A DNA stretch of 51,744 bases from Robiginitomaculum sp. (GCA_015485335.1 WFTT01000101.1:1-51744); one strand, 5' to 3'. Counted from the first letter of the stretch, positions 8,183 through 17,318 are shown. The notes: generated by a model not told the origin, from the sequence alone. A program made the numbers and translations.

Positions 8183-8512
8183 ATGAGTGAACCCCAAGTC
8201 CGTCTTTCTTCTGCAGCAGCAAAACGCATCAATGCGATTATGAGCGAGCACAAGAAAACCGCCTTGCGTGTGGCCGTGGTTGGCGGCGGCTGTTCGGGGT
8301 TTTCCTATACCTTTGATTTTGCCGATGCCCCTGAAAAGGATGATCTGGTGATCAAACGCGATGGGGCCATGGTGGTGATTGATAATGTCTCGCTGGATTT
8401 TCTGGCCGGATCCGAGATTGATTACTCTGATGAATTGATCGGCGCAGCCTTTAAAATCAATAATCCCAATGCCAAAAGCGGCTGTGGTTGCGGCACCAGT
8501 TTTTCTGTCTAG
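8183..8512 (+). CDS. erpA: A-type iron-sulfur carrier, ErpA/HesB family
   Basis: A 109-residue A-type carrier that delivers Fe-S clusters to apoproteins. The three ligand cysteines are visible: C37 in GGGCSGF and C101 and C103 in SGCGCGTSF. The ATG at 8183 has GGAG eight bases upstream; the longer frame from 8105 is not supported. Placement divergent from dgt is a recurrent alphaproteobacterial arrangement. Whether it is functionally ErpA or an IscA/SufA homologue cannot be decided from sequence alone. Confidence 0.92.
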   Translation: MSEPQVRLSSAAAKRINAIMSEHKKTALRVAVVGGGCSGFSYTFDFADAPEKDDLVIKRDGAMVVIDNVSLDFLAGSEIDYSDELIGAAFKINNPNAKSGCGCGTSFSV

Positions 8513-8574
8513 GGACAGGCTAAAAGACACACAAATCTTTTGACCCCTGCGGGTCCACTGTTTATCACCACCCT

Positions 8575-9747
8575 ATGGTGAATTCGCCCCCCCCTGCCCC
8601 CACTCTGCGCGTACCGTTTTGCCAACCCGATTACGGGACGGAAGAACGCACCGCGTTTGAAGAGGCCATTACCGGTGGCCGTCTGGAAGGCGGCGGGGTG
8701 CAAACCCGCGCCTGTGAAACCCTGATGGAACAATCCACTGGTGCCGAACGAGTATTGATCACCCCGTCGTGTACTGCGGCGCTGGAAATGATGGCGCTGG
8801 CGCTGGAACTGGGCCCGGGCGACGAGGTCATCGTGCCGGCCTTTACCTTTGTTTCCACCGCCAATGCCTTTGCGCTGCGCGGGGCGGTGCCGGTTTTTGC
8901 CGATATTGATCCGCTGACCATGAACCTTGATGTGGAGGCGGCACGCGCCGCCATCACCCCCAAAACCCGTGCCATTATGTTGGTCCATTATGCCGGGGTG
9001 GGATGCGAGATGGAGGCCTTTGTTGATTTGTGCGCCGAACATAATCTGGTATTGCTGGAAGATGCCGCCCAGGCCGTGGGCGCCCATTGGAATGGCAAGG
9101 CGCTCGGCAGTTTTGGCGCCATGGGGGCGTTCAGCTTTCATCATACCAAGAACATTACCTGCGGCGAAGGCGGGGCCTTGCTGGTAAATGATCCGGCGTT
9201 GGTCAAACCTGCTGAATTTATTCGCGACAAGGGTACGGACCGGGCCGATTTTCTGCGCGGGCAGGTCAGTAAATATGAATGGCGGGTGCTGGGGTCTTCA
9301 TACTTGCTGAGCGAGCTGGCCGCCGCGGTACTGTTGGGCCAGTTTCAACGCGAAGAGACCCTGACCAAGGCACGGATGCGCATCTGGCAGACCTATGACG
9401 AACACTTCGGCCCCGTAAACTCCCTGCGCACGCCGCAAATCCCGGGGGCGGCGCATCACAATGCCCATATTTACCACCTTCGCTTTGCCAATCAGGCATT
9501 ACGCGATGCCTGCGCCGCCTTTATGCGCGCCCATGGGGTGATGACTGCGCCCCATTATGTGCCGCTGCACACTACCCCGGCGGGGCGCAAATATGGCCGC
9601 GCCTCGGGGCAATTGCCCCACACGATTGATGCGGCGCAAACCCTGCTGCGCCTGCCGCTATTCAGTGCCATGAGCGATGAAGAGCTGGTACTGGTCATCG
9701 ATACGCTGGAGGCATTTTTGCATCAAAACGGGCTGGCAACTTCGTGA
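8575..9747 (+). CDS. rffA: dTDP-4-amino-4,6-dideoxygalactose transaminase (RffA/WecE family)
   Basis: A PLP-dependent DegT/DnrJ/EryC1 sugar aminotransferase of 390 residues. It has LITPSCTAALEM (phosphate binding), LEDAAQAVGA with the Asp that contacts the pyridine nitrogen (about D163), and the Schiff-base lysine in FSFHHTKNITCGEGG (K192). The HHTKNITCGEGG form is typical of RffA, which makes dTDP-Fuc4N from the 4-keto sugar. It is the first gene of the surface-glycan operon and overlaps the next start in a TGATG junction. No dTDP-sugar synthesis genes (rmlA or rmlB) are in the window, so the 4-keto substrate must come from elsewhere. Confidence 0.9.
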   Translation: MVNSPPPAPTLRVPFCQPDYGTEERTAFEEAITGGRLEGGGVQTRACETLMEQSTGAERVLITPSCTAALEMMALALELGPGDEVIVPAFTFVSTANAFALRGAVPVFADIDPLTMNLDVEAARAAITPKTRAIMLVHYAGVGCEMEAFVDLCAEHNLVLLEDAAQAVGAHWNGKALGSFGAMGAFSFHHTKNITCGEGGALLVNDPALVKPAEFIRDKGTDRADFLRGQVSKYEWRVLGSSYLLSELAAAVLLGQFQREETLTKARMRIWQTYDEHFGPVNSLRTPQIPGAAHHNAHIYHLRFANQALRDACAAFMRAHGVMTAPHYVPLHTTPAGRKYGRASGQLPHTIDAAQTLLRLPLFSAMSDEELVLVIDTLEAFLHQNGLATS

Positions 9748-11549
9748 TGAATATCGACAGGCGCACGCTGGCCCTGATGCTGTTAAGCGGCCTTTTGGGC
9801 CTTGTGTTTTTATGGCTGCCGCTCAGCGTGCTTGTAAATCTAAATCGTGGCCTCGATGTTTCGGACACCGGCCATTATTATGCCAGCCTTTATCATTTTG
9901 CTGACATTCGCATGATGAGCACCCAGTTTCCGCTGGTGTGGAAATTGATCCCGCACCCGGACAATATTCTGGTCAATCGTTTGCTGGTGTTTGCCTTGCT
10001 GATGGGTAGCAGTGCCGCCTTATTTCTACTCGCTGCCAAAGCGGTTCTGCGCGAAACCCTCTTGCCCATACTAAAATGGTTGCTGGCTTGCGCCGGGGCC
10101 GGCGGCGGCGCGCTTTATTATTATTACTGGCTTCCTGATCCCTCTTATAACGCCATCGGGGTGATCCTGATGGCGCTGGTTCTGGGCGCGACCTTTGCCT
10201 TAACCACCATAGAAAACCAGCATGGCTGGCCGTTTCGCGGTGCCGCTATGCTGGCCGGTTTTGCCGGGCTGGGGCTGGCCGCCACCCGGCCCGTCACGGC
10301 CATGGCTATGGCGCTGATCTGTGCCATTTTGTATTTAATGCTGGCCCGGTTTTCCTGGCAAAAACTGGTGCAACTCATCCTGTTTGTGGTGCTGGGGGCG
10401 GCGCTTTTCTTTGTGCTCGTCCAAGTTTTTATCGAACCCTTGCCGGTCACGCTGGAACGCATCCAAGGCGGCCTGCAAAAACGCGAAATCCTAGGCACCA
10501 ATCAATTGGTCGCCAAGGGTTTCACCCTGCTTCAAAAAGAGATCACCATCATCAGGCAGACCGCCCCCTGGGCACTGTTGCTGACCAGCCTTGGCGGGGC
10601 GTTTTCCGCCCCGGGGGTGGCCGATCGCTTTGCCAACGCGCCATGGCTGCGCCTTGGCGGGGCAGCAATGGGGGCCATTGGCCTGATCTGGATACAGATG
10701 ATTTTCTGGCAGCAAAGTCAGGCGCTGGTACAGGTGCCCTTGGACAAGCTGGCCTATTATCTGATCAATCTGGGCCTGATGGCCATACTTTGCGGCGTCT
10801 TTGCCGGCGCGCTGGCACCCAATAAAGATACGCGACGGCTGTATTGGCGGCTGGCGGGCGTGAGCGCCCTACTTGTACTCGCCACCTTAAGCCTGACCGT
10901 ATTTGGTACCGGCTACTGGATCCGCAAGGCCGGGATTACCAGCGTGTTTGTGGTGCTGGCCTGCACCCTGATGGCCCTGCACATGGCACGGAGCACGGGC
11001 TATATCTGGGCCCTGGCTATGGTCAGCGCGCTGATCCTGCCCATCATGGCCACACGCACCACGATGGTAAACCACCCTTATCGGCTGGAAACGCCCCTGG
11101 CCGCGCAAACCCAAAAAACTAGCATTCGTGGCGGGTACAGCACGCTGCGCCTGGATCCCCTGACCAAGGCATTTTTTGATCGTCTTAGCGATGCCGCCGA
11201 CCAAATGGGGCCAATGGATCAACGCCCGATCCTGATTGATCTGTCGGGGCGTTTGCCCATGGCGCAATACCATATGCAGGCCCGACCCGCCTTCACGCCC
11301 TGGATTTTAAGCGCCTATAAGGGCTCGGATGCCTTTTTGGCCCATGTGATGGCGCAAATGAGCGATGAAGAACTGGCCCGGGCCTGGATACTGGATGCGC
11401 CCGCCTACAAGCACCGCCTGGACCCGGCGCCCATAGAAGCGCGCGGCCATGATCTGGCGCGCGATTACCGGATCGTGACCACCGCCATGGCACCCTATAT
11501 CAAAACCGATATTGTGGTGCTGGCCCCCCAACCAAAAGGGGCGGAGTAG
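9747..11549 (+). CDS. Multi-spanning GT-C-like glycosyltransferase (putative)
   Basis: A protein of about 600 residues with ten or more hydrophobic spans across residues 8-470 and a soluble C-terminal domain of about 130 residues. The first loop after span 1 carries GLDVSDTGHYY, an Asp-x-x-Asp placement like the catalytic acidic residues in the first periplasmic loop of GT-C enzymes, which use polyprenyl-phosphate sugars. Loop TRPVTAMAMAL follows. This is consistent with a periplasmic sugar transferase, but a polymerase or other membrane protein of the pathway remains possible. Start is the ATG of the TGATG junction (9747); a GTG at 9744 is in frame. Confidence 0.7.
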   Translation: MNIDRRTLALMLLSGLLGLVFLWLPLSVLVNLNRGLDVSDTGHYYASLYHFADIRMMSTQFPLVWKLIPHPDNILVNRLLVFALLMGSSAALFLLAAKAVLRETLLPILKWLLACAGAGGGALYYYYWLPDPSYNAIGVILMALVLGATFALTTIENQHGWPFRGAAMLAGFAGLGLAATRPVTAMAMALICAILYLMLARFSWQKLVQLILFVVLGAALFFVLVQVFIEPLPVTLERIQGGLQKREILGTNQLVAKGFTLLQKEITIIRQTAPWALLLTSLGGAFSAPGVADRFANAPWLRLGGAAMGAIGLIWIQMIFWQQSQALVQVPLDKLAYYLINLGLMAILCGVFAGALAPNKDTRRLYWRLAGVSALLVLATLSLTVFGTGYWIRKAGITSVFVVLACTLMALHMARSTGYIWALAMVSALILPIMATRTTMVNHPYRLETPLAAQTQKTSIRGGYSTLRLDPLTKAFFDRLSDAADQMGPMDQRPILIDLSGRLPMAQYHMQARPAFTPWILSAYKGSDAFLAHVMAQMSDEELARAWILDAPAYKHRLDPAPIEARGHDLARDYRIVTTAMAPYIKTDIVVLAPQPKGAE

Positions 11550-11553
11550 GCCA

Positions 11554-12510
11554 ATGTCCGGTACGCTGAAAACCGCTTTGTTTCTGGTCCTGAAAATTGT
11601 CGTCAGTATCGCCCTGTTGTATTTTATTTTTACGCTGGTGGATGTACATGCCGCCTTCAAAGCCGCCGCCGGGGCCAATTTTGCCCTCCTCATACTGGCG
11701 GCCGGGGTGCGCGGCAGCGTGTTTTGTTTTGATGCCTTGCGCCTGCACTGGATGGCTCCGGTCCGCGACTTGCCCTATGTGCAGCACTTGCGACTGGCCC
11801 TGCGCGGGGCATTTTTCTCGCAAATGGGGTTTGGGTTTCTGACCGGCGATGCCTATCGCGCCGTGGGCTATGCCAAGGGCGCGACCAAGACCACGGGGGC
11901 GTTATCTGAACCGGCGGCGCACTTGCTGGCGGCGCGGTTGGCCGGCATTACCATGACCGGCCTGATCGCCCTTATCGCCGCGCTTTATCTGATTTTCAGC
12001 GGCAATATCGCCCTGCACGGTTTTGCGGTCCGCGTTGGCTATGGCGTGGTGGGCGGCGGCGCGGCGGTGGGCATTCTTTTGTGGCTAGGCCTTAAAATCC
12101 TGCCCCGTTTTGCTCCACCAGCCCTGAAAATGCGGCTGGAGCACGGCTTGGCGGCGCTTCGCAGCCTTGGCCCGCGCATCTGGGTGCTCAGCCTGTGGGT
12201 GATCGTGTTGCGCGGCCTGTCCCTGTGGCTGATCTTTATGGCTTTGCATCAGAACCTTTCCTTTTTTGTGCCATTGCTGGCCAGTGTCACCGGCACGCTG
12301 GTAACCCTGTTGCCGCTGGCCTTTGGCGGACTGGGCCTGCGCGAAGGCGCGGTGGCGGGGGTCGCAGCACTTTTTGGCGTACCGGCCGCGTTAAGCGTCA
12401 GCGCGGCGATTTTACTCCGCCTGGCGGTAGTCAGCGCCGCGTCACTGGGCCTGCTGATCAGTCTTCTTTTGCCGGAAATGGACCGCCCCAATCCCGAGGC
12501 CAAATCGTGA
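11554..12510 (+). CDS. UPF0104 / flippase-like integral membrane protein
   Basis: A 318-residue protein with about seven to eight spans and the family features GAFFSQMGFGFLTGDAYR (about residues 84-101), EPAAHLLAARLAG, and the C-terminal LLPLAFGGLGLREGAV. Members resemble the membrane half of lysylphosphatidylglycerol synthase and AglD-type proteins, and several act with lipid-linked sugars. Here it may move a lipid-linked sugar or donor across the inner membrane. The ATG at 11554 has GGAG upstream and lies four bases after the GT-C stop. It overlaps the WbqC-like gene in a GTGA junction. Confidence 0.8.
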   Translation: MSGTLKTALFLVLKIVVSIALLYFIFTLVDVHAAFKAAAGANFALLILAAGVRGSVFCFDALRLHWMAPVRDLPYVQHLRLALRGAFFSQMGFGFLTGDAYRAVGYAKGATKTTGALSEPAAHLLAARLAGITMTGLIALIAALYLIFSGNIALHGFAVRVGYGVVGGGAAVGILLWLGLKILPRFAPPALKMRLEHGLAALRSLGPRIWVLSLWVIVLRGLSLWLIFMALHQNLSFFVPLLASVTGTLVTLLPLAFGGLGLREGAVAGVAALFGVPAALSVSAAILLRLAVVSAASLGLLISLLLPEMDRPNPEAKS

Positions 12511-13217
12511 CCAGCCTAGCCATCATGCAACCGGTATACTTGCCCTGGCTTGGGTATTTCGAACAAATGGCCCTATGTGATCATTTCATCTTTCTGGATG
12601 ATGTGCAGTACACCAAACAGGACTGGCGCAATCGCAATCGCATTCGCACCAAGAAAAACTGGTGCTGGCTAACCATTCCGGTGCGCAAAGGCGGCCTAGA
12701 TACCCGGCTTTGCGATGTGCGCATTAGCGACCATAAAAACTGGGCCCGGGCGCATCTTTTATCGATCCGGCAAAACTATGCCCGCGCGCCTTATTTTGGG
12801 GAGGTGTTTCCTCTGGTGGAAAACCGCCTGCAGAGCCCGCCCGATTTACTTGTCGATCTGACCATTGGCCTGATTGCGAATTTTGCGGATTTTCTGGGCA
12901 TCACAACGCCCACCCAGCGCGCCTCGGATATTGCCTGCGACACCAATGACCCGGTGGCCCGCATTATCGAACTGTGCCACCATGTGGGGGCCGATGTCTA
13001 TTATACCGGCCCGTCGGCGGCTTCGTATCTGGATACGGACGCCCTGAAAAACGCCGGCATCACCACGATTTTTCAAGACTATCAGCACCCGATCTATAGC
13101 CAGATCTATCCCGGGTTTGAAAGCCATATGGCGGTGGTGGATTTGCTGATGATGCAAGGCCCGGCGGCGCAGTCCACCTTGCTGTCCTCGCCCATTCCGG
13201 TGGAGCTGCGCCCATGA
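12507..13217 (+). CDS. WbqC-like family protein
   Basis: A 236-residue soluble protein with the diagnostic N-terminus LAIMQPVYLPWLGYFEQM and FIFLDDVQYTKQDWRNRNRI, plus the later TGPSAASYLD segment. WbqC family proteins occur in O-antigen clusters; a glycine or acyl transfer onto an amino sugar has been suggested for one member, without firm proof. Here it could modify the 4-amino sugar made by the RffA homologue. The start is GTG at 12507, overlapping the preceding stop by 4 bases; a longer open frame from 12195 is a shadow of the upstream gene. It ends in an ATGA overlap with the sulfotransferase. Confidence 0.88.
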   Translation: MTSLAIMQPVYLPWLGYFEQMALCDHFIFLDDVQYTKQDWRNRNRIRTKKNWCWLTIPVRKGGLDTRLCDVRISDHKNWARAHLLSIRQNYARAPYFGEVFPLVENRLQSPPDLLVDLTIGLIANFADFLGITTPTQRASDIACDTNDPVARIIELCHHVGADVYYTGPSAASYLDTDALKNAGITTIFQDYQHPIYSQIYPGFESHMAVVDLLMMQGPAAQSTLLSSPIPVELRP

Positions 13218-14350
13218 ATACGCCACTGATCTTCATTACCGGTGCGCCGCGATCGGGCACCACTTTAGTGGATAAAATGCTTTGGTCTCTGCCCACCGTG
13301 GACTGTTTTTCCCAGCCTTTGCCATTATTGCTGACCCAGATCAAAAGTAGATTTTTAGTGGGCCGGAACGCCCCCCAAAGCGCATTGGCCCATCCGCTGA
13401 ACGATCAGCAATTTGAGAACGCCTATCCGCAAAACGCCTTTTGTGACTATCTGCAAACCGAAAATCTGTCAGCCAGTACGATTGAAAATGCCATGAACGC
13501 CATGGCGGATTATTCGGGCCAGTATTTCAAGCCGGACAGCCCCAAAAGCGCCCTTGCCGACTGGCAGGGCGGGGAACTGGTCAGCTTTGCCCGGCATTAT
13601 TTTGATCATTTTGCCCAAAAACCACATGCCCAACAACAGGCCATAGCGTGGAAGGAAACCGGGGCAGAGGAGTTTTTGCCCTATTTTTTAGGCCAAAACA
13701 TGAAGGCCATTCTTATTTTGCGCGACCCACGCGACATTGCCGCCTCGCTTTATTATGGCCGCGCCGACGCCCATGCGGGTCAGCCAAGACCACTTTTGTT
13801 TATGGCGCGGCAATGGCGTAAATCAGCAGCGTTTTTTGAGCATTTTCGCACTAACAAAAATGTGCTGTGCGTGCGCTATGAAGATCTGGTGGCTGACCCG
13901 AATACCTATCTGAAACACTGGCAGGACTGGCTGGGCCTGCAAAATACCAAGGGTGATTTAACCTTGCAAAGCCAGAGCGGCGAAAGCTGGACCGGGAACA
14001 GCTCGTTCGATCATTTTGACGGGATTTCCACCCAAGGGGTGGGGCGCCATAAAACAGTCTTATCAGATGATGCGCGCAGCTTTATCGAAGCGCTCTGTTA
14101 TGGCGAAATGCGTATGACGGGCTATACGCCCGATCTGGACGCAGGATCGGTGGCGGCACGCCTGCAAAGCGGCCCGGCCAAAGACTATCTGGAACGCGAA
14201 GCACTGACTCATTATGCCTATGACGAATGCCGTAAAGACGAAGAAATCACGCGCTGGCAAACGGCCTTAAACAAAACCGCACCTTTTGATCCGGCCATGT
14301 TTTTATTTGCCGATCACCAGTGTGCCGTACAAAAAGCGTTGAGACCTTAA
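13214..14350 (+). CDS. Sulfotransferase family protein (first copy)
   Basis: A 378-residue cytoplasmic enzyme expected to transfer sulfate from PAPS. The 5'-phosphosulfate loop is FITGAPRSGTTL (residues 7-18) and the 3'-phosphate-binding motif is LRDPRDIAASLYYGR (about 169-183), followed by CVRYEDLVADP. The C-terminal 100 residues are poorly conserved. It is coupled by ATGA to the WbqC-like gene and followed two bases later by the DegT-like gene. The acceptor is probably a sugar or lipid of the operon product. It shares only the nucleotide motifs with the second sulfotransferase at 15362, so they are unlikely to be a recent duplication. Confidence 0.9.
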   Translation: MNTPLIFITGAPRSGTTLVDKMLWSLPTVDCFSQPLPLLLTQIKSRFLVGRNAPQSALAHPLNDQQFENAYPQNAFCDYLQTENLSASTIENAMNAMADYSGQYFKPDSPKSALADWQGGELVSFARHYFDHFAQKPHAQQQAIAWKETGAEEFLPYFLGQNMKAILILRDPRDIAASLYYGRADAHAGQPRPLLFMARQWRKSAAFFEHFRTNKNVLCVRYEDLVADPNTYLKHWQDWLGLQNTKGDLTLQSQSGESWTGNSSFDHFDGISTQGVGRHKTVLSDDARSFIEALCYGEMRMTGYTPDLDAGSVAARLQSGPAKDYLEREALTHYAYDECRKDEEITRWQTALNKTAPFDPAMFLFADHQCAVQKALRP

Positions 14351-14352
14351 AC

Positions 14353-15345
14353 ATGCTGATTATCCATGTTGAGCGGGCTTCGGCCCTGATTTACGCTCTG
14401 GCCAAAGCCGGGCCGAAGGGCGTGTGGCTGTTGCCTGCCAATGTCTGCCCGGCGGTACCGCTGGCGCTGATGCAGGCAAAATGTCCCTTTGTTTTTGTCG
14501 ATATAGACCCCAATACCTTATGTATGGATGTCAAACAGGCCGCCCAAATCATCAGCCAATCCTCTGCGGTGGCCGGCCTGATTTATGTGCGCACCTATGG
14601 GTGTGCGCCCCAGGCCGAGAAGGATTTGCCCGCCCTGCGCGCGGCCCTGCCATCGGGGGCGGTTCTGGTGGATGATCAATGCCTGAACACGCCGAACATC
14701 GATCTTGCCGAACTTGACCCTCATGGGGCCGATGCGGTGATTTTCAGCACCGGTTACGGCAAGGTGCTGGACCTTGGTGGCGGCGGTTTTGGCGCTTTTT
14801 TTAATGGCTTGCCCTATGAGTTGCCGCCACCCCTAAGCGAAGAAGAGGCCCAGGAAGCCGAAGCCGCCCTGAACGCGCGCATCATGGTTGCCAAAGCGAC
14901 AGGCAGCGCGCTTTTCCCCGACCCGCAAAGCGAAACCCTGCCCAACTGGATCAGGGGCAGGCTCATTACATTCTGGCCTGATCACCACCAACAAATTGTA
15001 AATGAACTGCCCGCCCGGCTGGCCCACCGCGATGAAATCAACCGGATTTATGCCGAAGGATTGTCTGACCTGGAGGGGCTAACGCCACTGGTGCCTTCGG
15101 ACCCGGTCTGGCGGTTTAATCTGCGAGCAAGTCGGCGTGATGAATTTCTGGCACATATATTCAAGAACGGCCTGTTTGCCTCGGCGCACTATTACCCGGC
15201 TTCGGATCTTTTTGGCGGATCACCCTGTCCGGTGGCCAAAGATCTGCACAGTGATGTTTTGAACCTTTTCAATGATCAGCATTTCAGCCCAGAGCAAGCC
15301 AGACGCATTGTGTCGCTGGCCCGTGACTTCTATAGTCCGGCATAA
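14353..15345 (+). CDS. DegT/DnrJ/EryC1-type aminotransferase-like protein
   Basis: A 330-residue PLP-fold protein, shorter than the RffA homologue and clearly distinct from it. FVFVDIDPNTLCMD and YVRTYGC match the DegT fold; VLVDDQCLN places the Asp and FSTGYGKVLDLGGGGF holds a likely Schiff-base lysine (about K137). The extended glycine run after the lysine is unusual, and the N-terminal phosphate-binding part is shortened. It probably makes or uses a second amino sugar, or has drifted from catalysis. The ATG at 14353 lies two bases after the first sulfotransferase gene; the in-frame codon at 14320 would overlap it. Confidence 0.8.
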   Translation: MLIIHVERASALIYALAKAGPKGVWLLPANVCPAVPLALMQAKCPFVFVDIDPNTLCMDVKQAAQIISQSSAVAGLIYVRTYGCAPQAEKDLPALRAALPSGAVLVDDQCLNTPNIDLAELDPHGADAVIFSTGYGKVLDLGGGGFGAFFNGLPYELPPPLSEEEAQEAEAALNARIMVAKATGSALFPDPQSETLPNWIRGRLITFWPDHHQQIVNELPARLAHRDEINRIYAEGLSDLEGLTPLVPSDPVWRFNLRASRRDEFLAHIFKNGLFASAHYYPASDLFGGSPCPVAKDLHSDVLNLFNDQHFSPEQARRIVSLARDFYSPA

Positions 15346-15361
15346 TAGCTGAGGGGCCGGC

Positions 15362-16363
15362 ATGTCTTTTACGTTTTTACTGTGTTCGGAACGTTCGGGC
15401 AGCAATCTGATTACTTCGATCATGAATGGTCACAAGGCGGTCTCCGGCCCGCCCCCATCGCACCTGTTTCGCCTGTTTGGCCTGAACGCCCACGGCTATC
15501 ACCCGTTATCGGATGATGCCAATTGGGATGCGTTTTTGCACGACCTTACCGAGGCGCAAACCTGGATGATCGGCGAATGGGACAGCGCCCCGGATCGGAG
15601 TGCCATAGACGCCGCCTGCCCCAAGCGCACCATGGCCTGTGTCTTTGATTATCTTTACGCGCAGGAGCGCCGCAAGGGTGAAACCATCAGCTTTGTCAAA
15701 GAAAACTATACCTATCTGATTGTGCCGTTTTTGCTCTCCACCTGGTCCGATTGCCGCTTTGTATACCAGGTTCGCGATCCGCGCGATGTGGCCGCCAGCT
15801 GGGTAAAGACCCGCGCTGTGCCCGGCGGCGTGAAACGTGCCATGGATGTCTGGGTGGAAGATCAAAGCGCCAGTTTGGACATATTACACCAGATGCAACC
15901 CAGCGGACGGATGATCCAGGTGCGCTATGAAGATCTGATTGGCGATACCGAGGTGGTGGGACGCACCTTGTGCGATCACGTTGGAATTGCCTATGATCCG
16001 GCCATGCTGAACTTTCATCAGGACCAGCGCACACAGCGCAATGCCAGCCGCACCCAGGCCTGGGAAAATTTGGCCCGGCCCGTGCTGAGCGATAATGCGC
16101 AAAAGTATAAAACCGTGCTTAGTGATGCCGATCTTCGCTATGTGGAGCTACGCTGTGCCCGCTTTATGCGCGCCTTTGATTATGTCCTGCAAACCGATGC
16201 CAACGAGTTAAGCCCGCAAGCCGCCGAGGCCGAGGCCAAAGCCTTGGAAAGCCAGCTTTCCCCGGGGGAAGATGCCCATCCGCCCAGCCCACGCGAAGCC
16301 GAACAGCGAGCACGTCGTGCCCAGATCATTCAGCGCATTGTGGCGCGAAGCGAGGCCGCATGA
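15362..16363 (+). CDS. Sulfotransferase family protein (second copy)
   Basis: A 333-residue protein beginning with the PAPS loop FLLCSERSGSNLI (residues 5-17), in the Stf0-like form rather than the GAPRSGTT form of the neighbour. The 3'-phosphate motif is QVRDPRDVAASWVKTR (about 136-151), followed by QVRYEDLIGD. The C-terminal 60 residues are Ala/Glu rich and probably helical. It overlaps the GT2 gene by ATGA. Two different sulfotransferases in one short operon imply two sulfation sites or two acceptors. Confidence 0.88.
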   Translation: MSFTFLLCSERSGSNLITSIMNGHKAVSGPPPSHLFRLFGLNAHGYHPLSDDANWDAFLHDLTEAQTWMIGEWDSAPDRSAIDAACPKRTMACVFDYLYAQERRKGETISFVKENYTYLIVPFLLSTWSDCRFVYQVRDPRDVAASWVKTRAVPGGVKRAMDVWVEDQSASLDILHQMQPSGRMIQVRYEDLIGDTEVVGRTLCDHVGIAYDPAMLNFHQDQRTQRNASRTQAWENLARPVLSDNAQKYKTVLSDADLRYVELRCARFMRAFDYVLQTDANELSPQAAEAEAKALESQLSPGEDAHPPSPREAEQRARRAQIIQRIVARSEAA

Positions 16364-17313
16364 CCGCCCCCACCCAAAAGCCACGCTATAGCGTGGTCGT
16401 GCCAGTTTATAATACCGGGGATTGCCTGGCCGATCTGGTGATGCGTCTGCAAAGGGTTTTTACCGATACGGTAAAGGCCAGTTTCGAGATTATTCTGGTG
16501 GATGATGGATCGATAAAGGCAGAGACCAAAACCCTGTTGGATGATCTGTCTCAAAAGGACGGGGTGATGGTGGTGCGCCTGACCCGCAATTTTGGCAAGC
16601 CCGGTGCGGTCCTGTGTGGGCTTTCGGCCAGCCGGGGCGATTGGGTGATCACCATAGATGATGATCTGCAGCAAAGCCCAGAAGACATTCCCCTGTTGAT
16701 TGCCCATGAGCAACACGACATGGTCACGGCCACCCATGCGCGCAAGCAACATACGCTGTTGCAACGCATTACCAGCTGGATCAAGGCGTTGTTTGACCGG
16801 GCGGTGCTGGGCTATCAGGTAAAACTGTCGCCATTAAAGCTGATCCGCCGCCATGTGGTGGATGGCATGTTGGCCATCAAGACCAACCGTCCGTTTATTC
16901 CGGCCCTGATCCGTCAGGTCACTAATGATGTGGTTTCGGTGCCCAGCACACACCAGAAAAGTGCACAAGGGCGTTCGCGCTATTCATTCAAACGCCGCTG
17001 GAACCAGTTCAGCGACCTACTGGTAGGCAATTCAAACTTTCTGATGCAGGTCTTTACCCGCCTTGGCTTTGTGGTAGCGGGGCTTAGCTTTGCCCTGGCT
17101 GCGGGGGTCATTGCGCGCAAGCTGTTGGGCATTCCCACTCAGGCGGGGTGGAGCTCATTGATGGTGGCGATTCTGTTAATTGGCGGTCTGAACCTGGCGG
17201 CCGTGGGGATAACGGGGCAATATTTCATCCGCATTCTGGATATTACCTCCAAAAAACCGGCCTTTGTGGAGCGCGAGCGCCTGGGGGCGCCCCAACAGAA
17301 TGACCGTGCTTAA
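16360..17313 (+). CDS. Polyprenyl-phosphate-sugar synthase type glycosyltransferase (GT2)
   Basis: A 317-residue GT2 enzyme. It has SVVVPVYN at the N-terminus, ILVDDGS (about 45-51), FGKPGAVLCGL and the metal-binding ITIDDDLQQSPEDI (about 97-110), followed by two C-terminal membrane spans (about 230-255 and 262-292). This plan is that of DPM1/ArnC/GtrB enzymes, which load a sugar on undecaprenyl phosphate at the cytoplasmic face. It would feed the GT-C-like protein at 9747 with donor after flipping. It is the last gene of the glycan operon, 61 bases before gspF. Confidence 0.92.
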   Translation: MTAPTQKPRYSVVVPVYNTGDCLADLVMRLQRVFTDTVKASFEIILVDDGSIKAETKTLLDDLSQKDGVMVVRLTRNFGKPGAVLCGLSASRGDWVITIDDDLQQSPEDIPLLIAHEQHDMVTATHARKQHTLLQRITSWIKALFDRAVLGYQVKLSPLKLIRRHVVDGMLAIKTNRPFIPALIRQVTNDVVSVPSTHQKSAQGRSRYSFKRRWNQFSDLLVGNSNFLMQVFTRLGFVVAGLSFALAAGVIARKLLGIPTQAGWSSLMVAILLIGGLNLAAVGITGQYFIRILDITSKKPAFVERERLGAPQQNDRA

Positions 17314-17318
17314 AGCCA

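Noticed and set aside
8542-8555. Terminator after erpA (GACCC-CTGC-GGGTC)
   Set aside because: The stem is only 5 bp and is not followed by a T run, so I do not call it a terminator.
12195-12506. Upstream part of the WbqC-like open frame
   Set aside because: It overlaps the flippase-like gene out of frame and has no similarity; the GTG at 12507 gives the family N-terminus.
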